8,981 nucleotides of DNA from positions 1 through 8,981 of the forward strand of contig JAKAMV010000350.1 of NCBI GenBank assembly GCA_021812735.1, in the 5' to 3' direction. Below, in pieces: positions 1 through 6,456 of the stretch. Below the pieces are notes generated by a model. It was not told the DNA's origin. It made no database searches and saw only the letters and a program-made list of their open reading frames with translations. Position numbers and translations under genes: made by a program. How positions within the stretch are numbered: the stretch's first letter is position 1; each line of letters opens with the position of its first letter. Origin of the DNA: Chloroflexota bacterium (GTDB lineage Bacteria > Chloroflexota > Limnocylindria > Limnocylindrales > CSP1-4).

Positions 1-42
1 GCCCGATCCCCCGAGCGTGGCGCGTCCCTGGATACCGCCGCT

Positions 43-158
43 GCCGGTACGCGATGCCGAATCGGCGCGTTGCACCGGCGTGGCCGGTATTCGGGAACGT
101 CCGCCGCGGCGGGGGCCGCCGCCGGTACGCGATGCCGAATCGGCGCGTTGCACCGGCG
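43..158. repeat. Two 38-bp identical direct repeats with internal hairpin (REP-like)
   Basis: Positions 43-80 and 121-158 are identical over 38 bp with a 78-bp period, and similarity extends leftward to 35 and 113 with one mismatch. Each copy is an imperfect palindrome: outer arms GCCGGT…ACCGGC and an inner stem GCCG-AAT-CGGC. Between them lies a perfect palindrome, CCGCCGCGGCGG (101-112). They sit in the non-coding tail downstream of the glycosyltransferase gene. The organisation resembles REP-type extragenic palindromes. I see no gene in 1-215. Confidence 0.75.
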
Positions 159-160
159 CG

Positions 161-181
161 GCGGGGCCGGAACGGCTCCGC
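161..181 (-). terminator. Candidate hairpin terminator after the glycosyltransferase operon
   Basis: Read on the minus strand, this is a nine-position stem (GCGG-A-GCCG, loop TTC, CGGC-C-CCGC) with one A·C mismatch. It lies about 35 nt past the stop at 216-218. A perfect 14-bp palindrome, CCGGCTGCAGCCGG (202-215), directly abuts the stop codon. Neither is followed by a T-tract, so intrinsic termination is plausible but not shown; RNA 3'-end protection is an alternative. Confidence 0.35.
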
Positions 182-215
182 GGTCCAGCACGCGCCTCGG
201 CCCGGCTGCAGCCGG

Positions 216-1502
216 TCAGAGCATCGGCGCGGGGTGGGCCGCAGCGGCCCAGATGGCGCGTGTCTCGCGGGCCACGTCGGCCCACGTCCTGCGCGCGGCG
301 GGGCGTTCTGCGGCCGCTGCACGCAGGCCGGCCAGCAGCCGATCGTCGGACCAGGCCGCGCGGACCGCCGCCGCCAACCGCCGCGGGTCCCCGGGCTCCA
401 CCAGGATCCCAGCCGGGCCGATGACCTCCGGCAGGGCGCCGACGGCGCTCGCGACCACCGGCACGCCCGCGGCCAGCGCCTCGGCGGCAGCCGTGCCAGC
501 GGCGTCCGAGCGGACGGGCTGAACGAGGAAGCGCGCCCCGGCAACCAGCGCCGCCAGCCGGGCGTCGTCGATCGCCTGCGCGTACACCAGCGCGTCGCCC
601 ACGCCAGCCCGCGCGGCCGCGCGCGACATCTCCGCACGGTCATCGGGAGATGCGCCCACGACCGCAATCCGCGGCGGCCAGGCCCCCGTCGGCACGTCCC
701 TCGGCGGTGCCTCGGCGGCCAGGGCGGCGAGCGTCGCGAGCAGCGTGTCCAGATCGTGCCGCGCATCGAAGCGGCCCTCGTAGACCGCGTACCGCTCGCC
801 CAGGCCGAGCCGCGTGCGCTCGGCGGCCGCGCCCTCCGCCGTCGTGCTGCGGAACGCCGCCCGCGGCGCCAGCGGCACCACCCGCAGCGACGCCTGCCGA
901 ACGTGCAGGAGACGGCGGGCATCGGCCCCCGCGGACCTGCTGGGGACGATGACCGCGGCCGCGTCCCTGAGCAGTCGCGCTCGGAGCCGCTGGCCGAATC
1001 TGGCCGCTCGACCCCTCTGCCACGCCTCCGGCAGCTGCCACGGCGCCAAGTCCAGCAGTGACGCCACGATCGGAATGCCGGAGCCGATCGGCAGGGCGCC
1101 GGCAGCCGCGCAGTAAACGGATCCCGCGGCGCCGCCCCGCTCCGCGCGCCAGCCGGAGCCGATCGACGCGCCGCGGAGGAGGAACGGGTCGACCGTGAGC
1201 GCCCCGGACCGGAGGAGCCGGGTGGGCGGCAGCAGGCGACGCCCGATCACCTCGAGGCGGGGCCAGCGGTCGGCGGTCGGGTCGTCGAGGTCGAGCGCGA
1301 GCAGGAAGGCGAACGACTCCCCGTCGCGCGGCTCGGCGTCGAGGGCGATCAGCAGCTGCTCGAGGTAGGTTGCGGTCAGCGGCGCCCGCTCAGGCGCCTG
1401 GAGGGGCCGCAGGTCCATCACCACCCGGACGCCGGCGGGGCTCGCGCCCGGGGCGGCGGCCTCCCCCGACCCGGGCCGCCAGCCGTCGCGGGGCGCGGTC
1501 AC
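216..1502 (-). CDS. GT-B fold glycosyltransferase, GT4-like (group 1)
   Basis: A 428-residue cytoplasmic glycosyltransferase, probably using a nucleotide-sugar donor on an envelope glycan, lipid or protein acceptor. I chose the GTG at 1502 because it overlaps the stop of the upstream gene as GTGA, and the first Rossmann strand (VRVVMDLRP, residues 25-33) follows a short Pro/Ala-rich lead. No Shine-Dalgarno sequence is visible, so it probably depends on coupled re-initiation. The N-terminal half has the acceptor-side pattern ending in AAAVIVPSRS (181-190). The C-terminal half has YEGRF (241-245), RIAVVGASPDD (278-288) and the donor-site block GTAAAEALAAGVPVVAS (336-352), followed by GALPEV. 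The usual E-x7-E pair is altered: Glu341 is present but the first position is Asp333. The Lys expected soon after the GRF strand is also not seen. There is no membrane segment. Substrate cannot be read from the sequence; mannose is a guess from the neighbouring gene. A start farther upstream would overlap the preceding gene deeply and is unlikely. Confidence 0.85.
   Translation of the reverse strand: MTAPRDGWRPGSGEAAAPGASPAGVRVVMDLRPLQAPERAPLTATYLEQLLIALDAEPRDGESFAFLLALDLDDPTADRWPRLEVIGRRLLPPTRLLRSGALTVDPFLLRGASIGSGWRAERGGAAGSVYCAAAGALPIGSGIPIVASLLDLAPWQLPEAWQRGRAARFGQRLRARLLRDAAAVIVPSRSAGADARRLLHVRQASLRVVPLAPRAAFRSTTAEGAAAERTRLGLGERYAVYEGRFDARHDLDTLLATLAALAAEAPPRDVPTGAWPPRIAVVGASPDDRAEMSRAAARAGVGDALVYAQAIDDARLAALVAGARFLVQPVRSDAAGTAAAEALAAGVPVVASAVGALPEVIGPAGILVEPGDPRRLAAAVRAAWSDDRLLAGLRAAAAERPAARRTWADVARETRAIWAAAAHPAPML
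1499..1502 (-). promoter_or_regulatory. GTGA stop/start overlap (GT2 to GT4)
   Basis: The GT2 stop TGA (1501-1499) and GT4 start GTG (1502-1500) share four bases. No ribosome-binding sequence is visible upstream, so the second gene is probably translated by coupled re-initiation. Confidence 0.8.
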
Positions 1503-2389
1503 CGGGACGTGACGCGTCGTGGGCCGCGGCCGCGGAGCTCGTCCCACCGCAGGCCCACCACCACGAAGAACGCCTCGAAGATGATCCGACGGCTCATCTT
1601 CGACTGCCCGACGAGCCGGTCGCGGAACAGGATGGGCACCTCCACCACCCGCGCGCCGGCACACGCGGCGCGGTACGTCATCTCGATCTGGAAGACGTAG
1701 CCGCCCGCCCGGACGCCGTCGGCGGGCACGGCCGAGAGCGTCGCGGCGCGCCAGGCCTTGAAGCCGCCCGTGAGGTCGTGGGGCCCAAGCCGCAGGACCG
1801 TCCGCGCGAACAGCGACCCCGAGCGCGAGATGATCCTGCGGGCCAGACCCCAGTCGGTGGTGCCGCCGCCCGCGGTGTAGCGCGATCCGATCACGAGGTC
1901 GGCGCGGTCCTCGACGATCGGCGCGACGAGCGCGGGCAGGGCCGCGGGGTCGTGCGACCAGTCGGCGTCCATCTGGACCACAATCCGGGCGCCGTCCCCG
2001 AGCGCGACGCCGAACCCGTCGAGGTACGCTCGGCCGAGGCCCGCCTTGCGCCTCCGGTGCCGGACCCGGACGAGCGGGTCTCCGGCAGCGAGGCGGTCCG
2101 CGATGTCGCCCGTCCCGTCGGGCGAGCCGTCGTCGACGATCAGCAGGGTGGCGCCGGGGAGCGCCGCCAGGATGGCGGCGCCGATGGCCTCGAGGTTCGC
2201 CGCCTCGTTGTACGTGGGGACGACCACCCAGGCACCGGCGTACTGGCCGAGCGTCGGCGTGGCCGGCGCCGCCCCGGGCGCCGCCGGATCCGGGGCCGCC
2301 CCGGGCGTCGGCGTGGCCGGGAGGTCGAGGCTCCCCGCGCTGGAATCGGGCTCGTGGCTCACGGTCGGCAAGTGTACGGCGAAGGTCAC
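1499..2389 (-). CDS. GT2 polyprenyl (dolichyl)-phosphate mannose synthase-like protein
   Basis: A 296-residue GT-A fold enzyme of the dolichyl-phosphate mannosyltransferase (DPM1/Ppm1) family, which in characterised members transfers mannose from GDP-mannose to a polyprenyl phosphate on the inner membrane face. Visible motifs are VPTYNE (57-62), DDGSPDGT (86-93), the QMDADWSHDP metal-binding block (139-148, DAD 141-143), GSRY (168-171), LTGGFK (206-211) and the C-terminal FRDRLVGQSKMS (255-266), which is typical of this family. It has no C-terminal membrane segments, so it resembles the soluble DPM1 type. Some relatives use glucose, so sugar identity is inference. The first ~50 residues are a Pro/Ala/Thr-rich tail that is not part of the fold. 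The GTG at 2389 overlaps the upstream TGA as GTGA and has a GAGG ribosome site 7 nt before it. A GTG nine codons later (2362) is the only near alternative. The 3' end overlaps the next gene the same way. Confidence 0.9.
   Translation of the reverse strand: MTFAVHLPTVSHEPDSSAGSLDLPATPTPGAAPDPAAPGAAPATPTLGQYAGAWVVVPTYNEAANLEAIGAAILAALPGATLLIVDDGSPDGTGDIADRLAAGDPLVRVRHRRRKAGLGRAYLDGFGVALGDGARIVVQMDADWSHDPAALPALVAPIVEDRADLVIGSRYTAGGGTTDWGLARRIISRSGSLFARTVLRLGPHDLTGGFKAWRAATLSAVPADGVRAGGYVFQIEMTYRAACAGARVVEVPILFRDRLVGQSKMSRRIIFEAFFVVVGLRWDELRGRGPRRVTSR
2251..2320 (-). repeat. Internal repeat encoding the Pro/Ala/Thr-rich N-terminal tail of GT2
   Basis: A 16-bp sequence (GCGTCGGCGTGGCCGG on the plus strand) occurs at 2251-2266 and 2305-2320, with a nested 13-bp repeat at 2268-2280 and 2295-2307. 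The encoded tail reads ATPT-PGAAP-DPAA-PGAAP-ATPT, so it is nearly symmetrical. It lies before the first β-strand of the enzyme and probably grew by slippage or short duplication. Confidence 0.6.
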
Positions 2390-2400
2390 CGAGCCACCTC
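2386..2400 (-). promoter_or_regulatory. GTGA overlap with GAGG ribosome-binding site for the GT2 gene
   Basis: The GH18 stop TGA (2388-2386) overlaps the GT2 start GTG (2389-2387). GAGG at 2400-2397, inside the last GH18 codons, lies 7 nt upstream of the GTG. This supports GTG 2389 as the start and a coupled operon. Confidence 0.75.
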
Positions 2401-5400
2401 GGCGGTGTACCAGCTGGCGTCTGCCTGGCCGGCGGCGTCGATCGCCAGGATGCGGACCGTCGCGGCCCCCGGTGCGCCTGCGCGCACGGCGAATCGGGCC
2501 ACGTAGCTGCCGTCGCCCAGCCTGGTCGCGGCGATCGTGCGCGGCGCCAGCCCCCGCTGGTGGAACGTGACCCGAGGCACCGCCTTGAGCGCCTCGACGG
2601 CGGTGAACCGCACCGTGAGGACCCCGCCGCCGACCAGCCTCGACGGCGAGACCGACGCGGCGAAGGCCGCGACCCACACGGACGCCGAGAGCGTCTGCGT
2701 GGCGTAGGGAGAGGTCACGGTCAGGCTCGCGGTGTAGGCGCCCTGTGGTACGTAGCTGCCGTCGGCCAGCTCGCCGTTCCACGTCCAGCTCCGGCTGCCG
2801 GCGGTCAGGGAGCGGTCGGCCCACACGGTTCGCACCAGGCGCCCGGACGCGTCGTAGACGACGAGCGTGGTCGTCGCCGTGCGCGTGAGGCGCCACGAGA
2901 GCTTCGAGGTGGCGGAGAGCGCATCGCCGTCCTGCGGGTAGAAGTTGCCGGACCAGCGGAGGAAGCCCGCCGCGCGGTCGACCGTGAGGGGCATGGACGT
3001 GGCGCTCCGGTTGCCCGCCGCGTCGTGGACGTCGACCCTGAGCGTGTATCGCCCATCGCCGACCAGGGCACCGGACGCGGTCCGGCCGTTCCAGGCCACC
3101 GTCTCCGCCGTGGCGCCGCTGACCGTCCACCGCCGCATCAGCGTGCTGCCGCGCCAGATCGACATCGTGCCGCTTGCCGCCTCCGGCGCCGTCCAGCCCA
3201 GGACCGCAGTGTCCGCGAAGCCGTCGCCGTTGGGCGACAGCGGCGTTGGGAGGGCAGCGAGCGACACCTTGGGCGCGGTCGTGTCCAGGCGGACCGGGTA
3301 CGACCGGGTGGCACAGTTGCCGGCCACGTCGCAGGCCGCCAGCGTGGCGGTGTAGGCGCCGTCGGGGGCCGGGGCGCCAGCGTCATTGCGCCCGTTCCAG
3401 GTGAACTTGAGCGAGCCGCCGGTACCCGACGCGGTTCGGACGGGAGCCTCGGGGCCGGCGGCCACCTGCGCGTACCAGCGCGTGGCGCCCGTGGCCGACA
3501 GGGCGAACGCGGCCGTCTCGCGGATCCCGTCCCCGTTGGGCGAGATCAGCGCCGAGGACGCCGAGGCCGCCTTGACGACGGGCGCCACCGTGTCGACCGT
3601 GACCGCGTAGGCCGACACCTGCCCGGGCGTGGCAGGCCGGGCGGACGGCGCCCGGTACGCCCGGGAGCCCGATGCGCCCGCCAGCTGCAGCAGGTACTGT
3701 CCGTCGGGGACGCGCTTGCCGCCAGCCTTGCCGTCCCACGTGAAGCCGTGGGCGCCCTTGGTCAGGACCGGCACGTTCACGGCGCCGACGAGCGAGCCGT
3801 CGAGGCGGAGCACGTTGAGGGTGAGGCGGCGCAACGCCACCGTGGCCGTCCAGCGGATGCGGAGCCCGTCCTGCGAGCCGTCGCCGTTCGGGGAGAAGGT
3901 CCGCCCCGCGACCGCCGCCGGGTCCGCACCCGTCAGGCCGCCGCCGCCGAAGTCGAACCCGCTGATCCCGGCGTCCACCACCGTGGTGTTCGGCGCGTGG
4001 TAGGGCACCACGCTGGCGGTCGAGCCCGACTGGACGGCGATCCAGACGCCGCGCTCGACGAACGACACCGACGACCACTCCCGGACCGGCTGGGTCACCT
4101 CGTACCAGGTGCAGCCGCCGGCGGACACGGGTCCGGACGTGAGGGCCACCAGCGTCCCCGCCGGCAGGGAGCCCAGCTTCGCGGCCGAGGTGCTCGGCCC
4201 GGCCCGGTAGGCGAGCCCGTTGCGCGTGACGCGGCCGAACCCGCCCGCGGCGAGGCTCGTCGGCGTCGTCGCATCGGTCAGGGTCACGTTCCATGCCCCG
4301 ACGTTGCCCCTGGCATCGGTCGCCCGGACGCGGAACGCGTAGCTGTGGCCGTCATGGCCGAGCCAGACGTTGCTCGTCACGCGCGTCTTCGTCAGCCACG
4401 GCTGCCAGTCACCGCCGTCGATGGACGCCTCGACGTCGTAGGAGCGGACCGTGCTGACGTCGGAGGCCGACCAGGCCACCGCGAACCCCTCGTCGGGGCT
4501 CTGGGGCGGCAGCAGCTCGATGCCCGCCTGGGGCGCCGAGTGGTCCACCAGGAATGCGGTCGAGAGGGCCCGGGCCATGTCCTGGTAGGCGCCGTCGAAC
4601 CCGAGGGCCCAGACGCCGGCGCCGCGCAGCCCGTAGTCGTTGACCAGCTGGTAGCGGCGCCCGAGCGAGGCCGCGTCGTCGTACCACACCTGCCGCCAGC
4701 TGGTCACGCACCCGAAGCTGGCCGTGCAGTTGCGACGCCGGTACACGAGGTAGGGGCTCTGCTCCACAGGGTCCCAGCGCCGGCCGTACTTCTTGACGAG
4801 CGCCGGGATGTTCTCGAACGGGACCGCCGCGCTGTTCCCGTACTTGGTGCCGCTGACGTTCCTCGAGCGCGGCGAGCTGGTCGCCGTCGACCAGGCGCGG
4901 CCGTACCACGGGACGCCCAGGATCACGCGCGACGGGTCGATCCGCGCGGTGACCTCGCGGACCGTGTCGGCGAGGTCGTAGCCGGGGCCCGAGAGCGGGT
5001 CGATCGACCCCGAGGCGACGGAGCTTCCCGACCGGTAGTCGTAGCCCATGACGAACACGGCGTCCGCCGCGGACGCGCCCACCGACGCCTCGAGCGGGTA
5101 GTTCCCGATGGCGCCGGTGATGTCGTACGTGATCTGGTAGCCGCGGCGGATGGCGTTGAGCTGCGAGCGGAGCGTCCGGAGCAGCGCGACGAAGTTGGCC
5201 TCCTGGCCCTTGACCAGCGGCTCCGCGTCGAGGTTGACGCCGTCGGCGCCGCGATCGCGGACGGCGGCGGCGATCTGGCGCGCGAGGTTGGCGCGGGCCG
5301 TCGGGCTCGAGAGGAGCGCCCGCTGCGTCGCGGCGCTGGTGTTCGTCCAGGCGAACATGCTGACCGTGAGCACGACGCGCGTCCCGTGCGCGTGGGCCGC

Positions 5401-6228
5401 GTTGATCACCGACGTCAACGCGGAGCTGGTCCAGCCGCCCCAGCCGGTCGTCAGCGAACCGCCGCCGGTCCGCTTGAGCAGGTTGCCCGAGGCGTCAGCG
5501 CCGACCGAGAAGTAGGCGATCGTGGTCAGCACGCCGTAGTTGAGGCTGGTCGCGGCGCCGGTGAGCTGCCAGTAGGGGAGGAAGCCGAAGACCTGACGCC
5601 GGAGCCCGCTGGCCGCCGCGGCCGAGACAGCGGGGTCGGGCGCGGCGACGACGGCCGAGAGCGGGACCGCGCGGCCGATCGGGACGCTGACCGGCTCGTC
5701 CACGGGAGCCGCGGCACCACCCGCGGCCGTGCCGCCCTGGGCTTGGCCAGTGATCGCGCCCGACCCGCTGCCCTGCTTCGAGGCGGCCATGGCCTTGCCG
5801 GTCTCGCGACCGGCCGGCAGGGCCGTCGGCGCCAGGCCGCCTACCGACCACTGGTCCGTGGAGCGCGGCTTGAAGCCCACCGTGACGCGGCCGCCGGGCG
5901 TGAACGAGATCCGGTCAGCCGCATGCGCGAGCCACTCCTCGTAGACCTCGGACGGCTCGCCGTCAGAGGTCGCCGCCGCGAGGGCCCCCTGGTCTGGGGC
6001 GGGCTGGTCGAGCTCGGGGACAACGGCGGACGCGCCGCTACTCGACACCGCCGGATCGACGGGCGTGCCGTCGGGCATCGCCGCGGGCGCGCTGTCGGGG
6101 GCCACGCCGGTCGGGCTCGCCCTGCCCGCGTGGCCGGGCACCGGCAGGATCCCCGCGGCCACCGTCGCCACGAGCAGGGCCGCCGCGATGACGCGGCGTT
6201 GGCGGCGCGCGGAGGTGGGTCGAGTCAC
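2386..6228 (-). CDS. Secreted modular GH18 glycosidase with SH3-like and FlgD-like Ig domains
   Basis: A 1280-residue exported enzyme, numbered from the GTG at 6228. It has a basic N-terminus (RRQRR) and a hydrophobic stretch at ~13-34 ending PVPGHAG, which makes a good signal peptide. A low-complexity linker and a ~60-residue unrecognised segment (~85-145) follow. The GH18 barrel (~211-560) resembles the YaaH/SleL-type branch: GFLPYWQ, catalytic DGVNLDAE (329-336, Glu336 as acid, Asp334 assisting), MGYDYR (394-399) and the closing GVWALGFD. These features suggest it cleaves β-1,4 GlcNAc-containing polymers such as peptidoglycan glycan or chitin. Next come an FN3-like domain (~561-646), an SH3-like domain (~663-735), three FlgD-like Ig repeats beginning SPNGDG (779, 896, 998), a degenerate fourth (YPQDGD, 1097) and a C-terminal β domain. 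Likely disulfides are C501-C507 and C966-C972. No LPXTG or C-terminal membrane anchor is seen. I chose GTG 6228 because GAGGGA precedes it closely; ATG 6276 (16 residues longer) lacks a ribosome site. It overlaps the next gene by GTGA. Confidence 0.9.
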   Translation of the reverse strand: MTRPTSARRQRRVIAAALLVATVAAGILPVPGHAGRASPTGVAPDSAPAAMPDGTPVDPAVSSSGASAVVPELDQPAPDQGALAAATSDGEPSEVYEEWLAHAADRISFTPGGRVTVGFKPRSTDQWSVGGLAPTALPAGRETGKAMAASKQGSGSGAITGQAQGGTAAGGAAAPVDEPVSVPIGRAVPLSAVVAAPDPAVSAAAASGLRRQVFGFLPYWQLTGAATSLNYGVLTTIAYFSVGADASGNLLKRTGGGSLTTGWGGWTSSALTSVINAAHAHGTRVVLTVSMFAWTNTSAATQRALLSSPTARANLARQIAAAVRDRGADGVNLDAEPLVKGQEANFVALLRTLRSQLNAIRRGYQITYDITGAIGNYPLEASVGASAADAVFVMGYDYRSGSSVASGSIDPLSGPGYDLADTVREVTARIDPSRVILGVPWYGRAWSTATSSPRSRNVSGTKYGNSAAVPFENIPALVKKYGRRWDPVEQSPYLVYRRRNCTASFGCVTSWRQVWYDDAASLGRRYQLVNDYGLRGAGVWALGFDGAYQDMARALSTAFLVDHSAPQAGIELLPPQSPDEGFAVAWSASDVSTVRSYDVEASIDGGDWQPWLTKTRVTSNVWLGHDGHSYAFRVRATDARGNVGAWNVTLTDATTPTSLAAGGFGRVTRNGLAYRAGPSTSAAKLGSLPAGTLVALTSGPVSAGGCTWYEVTQPVREWSSVSFVERGVWIAVQSGSTASVVPYHAPNTTVVDAGISGFDFGGGGLTGADPAAVAGRTFSPNGDGSQDGLRIRWTATVALRRLTLNVLRLDGSLVGAVNVPVLTKGAHGFTWDGKAGGKRVPDGQYLLQLAGASGSRAYRAPSARPATPGQVSAYAVTVDTVAPVVKAASASSALISPNGDGIRETAAFALSATGATRWYAQVAAGPEAPVRTASGTGGSLKFTWNGRNDAGAPAPDGAYTATLAACDVAGNCATRSYPVRLDTTAPKVSLAALPTPLSPNGDGFADTAVLGWTAPEAASGTMSIWRGSTLMRRWTVSGATAETVAWNGRTASGALVGDGRYTLRVDVHDAAGNRSATSMPLTVDRAAGFLRWSGNFYPQDGDALSATSKLSWRLTRTATTTLVVYDASGRLVRTVWADRSLTAGSRSWTWNGELADGSYVPQGAYTASLTVTSPYATQTLSASVWVAAFAASVSPSRLVGGGVLTVRFTAVEALKAVPRVTFHQRGLAPRTIAATRLGDGSYVARFAVRAGAPGAATVRILAIDAAGQADASWYTAEVAR

Positions 6229-6231
6229 GGG

Positions 6232-6237
6232 TCCCTC
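6232..6237 (-). promoter_or_regulatory. GAGGGA ribosome-binding site deciding the GH18 start
   Basis: GAGGGA precedes GTG 6228 with a short 3-nt spacing (4 nt from GAGGG). ATG 6276 has only a C-rich sequence upstream. The spacing is tighter than ideal, so the start choice is favoured but not certain. Confidence 0.45.
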
Positions 6238-6329
6238 GTCGCCGGTCGGGAGACGCGCCCGCCTGACCGCGGGCATGCGGTGAGCGGGGGCCTGGTCGGC
6301 AGGCCCGCGCCCGTCCGGCGTGGAGGCAC

Positions 6330-6358
6330 ACCCTACGAGACGCGTGGACCCGCGTCGA
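6330..6358 (-). promoter_or_regulatory. Weak candidate promoter for the GH18-GT2-GT4 operon
   Basis: On the minus strand TCGACG (6358-6353) and TAGGGT (6335-6330) are separated by 17 bp, matching a σ70-like -35/-10 at four and three of six positions. It lies about 100 bp upstream of the chosen GH18 start. In DNA this GC-rich the match is modest. Confidence 0.25.
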
Positions 6359-6437
6359 TCGCTCGATGGTCCCGGCCGGCACCAGTACGGTGCGGTTCGG
6401 AGTGGTCCGATGCAGTCCCTGCGTGCGCCGAGGGCGC
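6339..6437. repeat. Four inverted repeats with ~28-bp spacing in the spacer upstream of the GH18 gene
   Basis: The 228-bp spacer 6229-6456 holds no gene. Inverted repeats are at 6339-6356 (GACGCG/CGCGTC arms), 6367-6384 (TGGTcCCGG/CCGGcACCA, one mismatched pair), 6397-6410 (TCGGA/TCCGA) and 6425-6437 (GCGCC/GGCGC). Their centres are near 6347.5, 6375.5, 6403.5 and 6431. The last could serve as a terminator hairpin for the upstream gene; the first two flank or overlap the candidate promoter and could be operators. Confidence 0.4.
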
Positions 6438-6456
6438 CGCGCGGACGGCGCGACCG

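Noticed and set aside
54..1061. Plus-strand open frame of 335 codons across the left end
   Set aside because: It crosses both repeat copies and the antisense of the GT4 gene, is Arg/Pro-rich and has no recognisable motif; the minus-strand frame explains the region.
2390..3130. Upstream extension of the GT2 frame to an ATG at 3130
   Set aside because: The extension overlaps the GH18 C-terminus for over 700 bp and reads as Arg/Gly-rich noise. GTG 2389 has a ribosome site and the GTGA overlap.
2386..6228. Possible inactive GH18 because the motif is DGVNLDAE rather than DGxDxDxE
   Set aside because: The catalytic Glu and the adjacent Asp are kept, and Asn at the middle position is common in YaaH/SleL-like members, so activity is expected.
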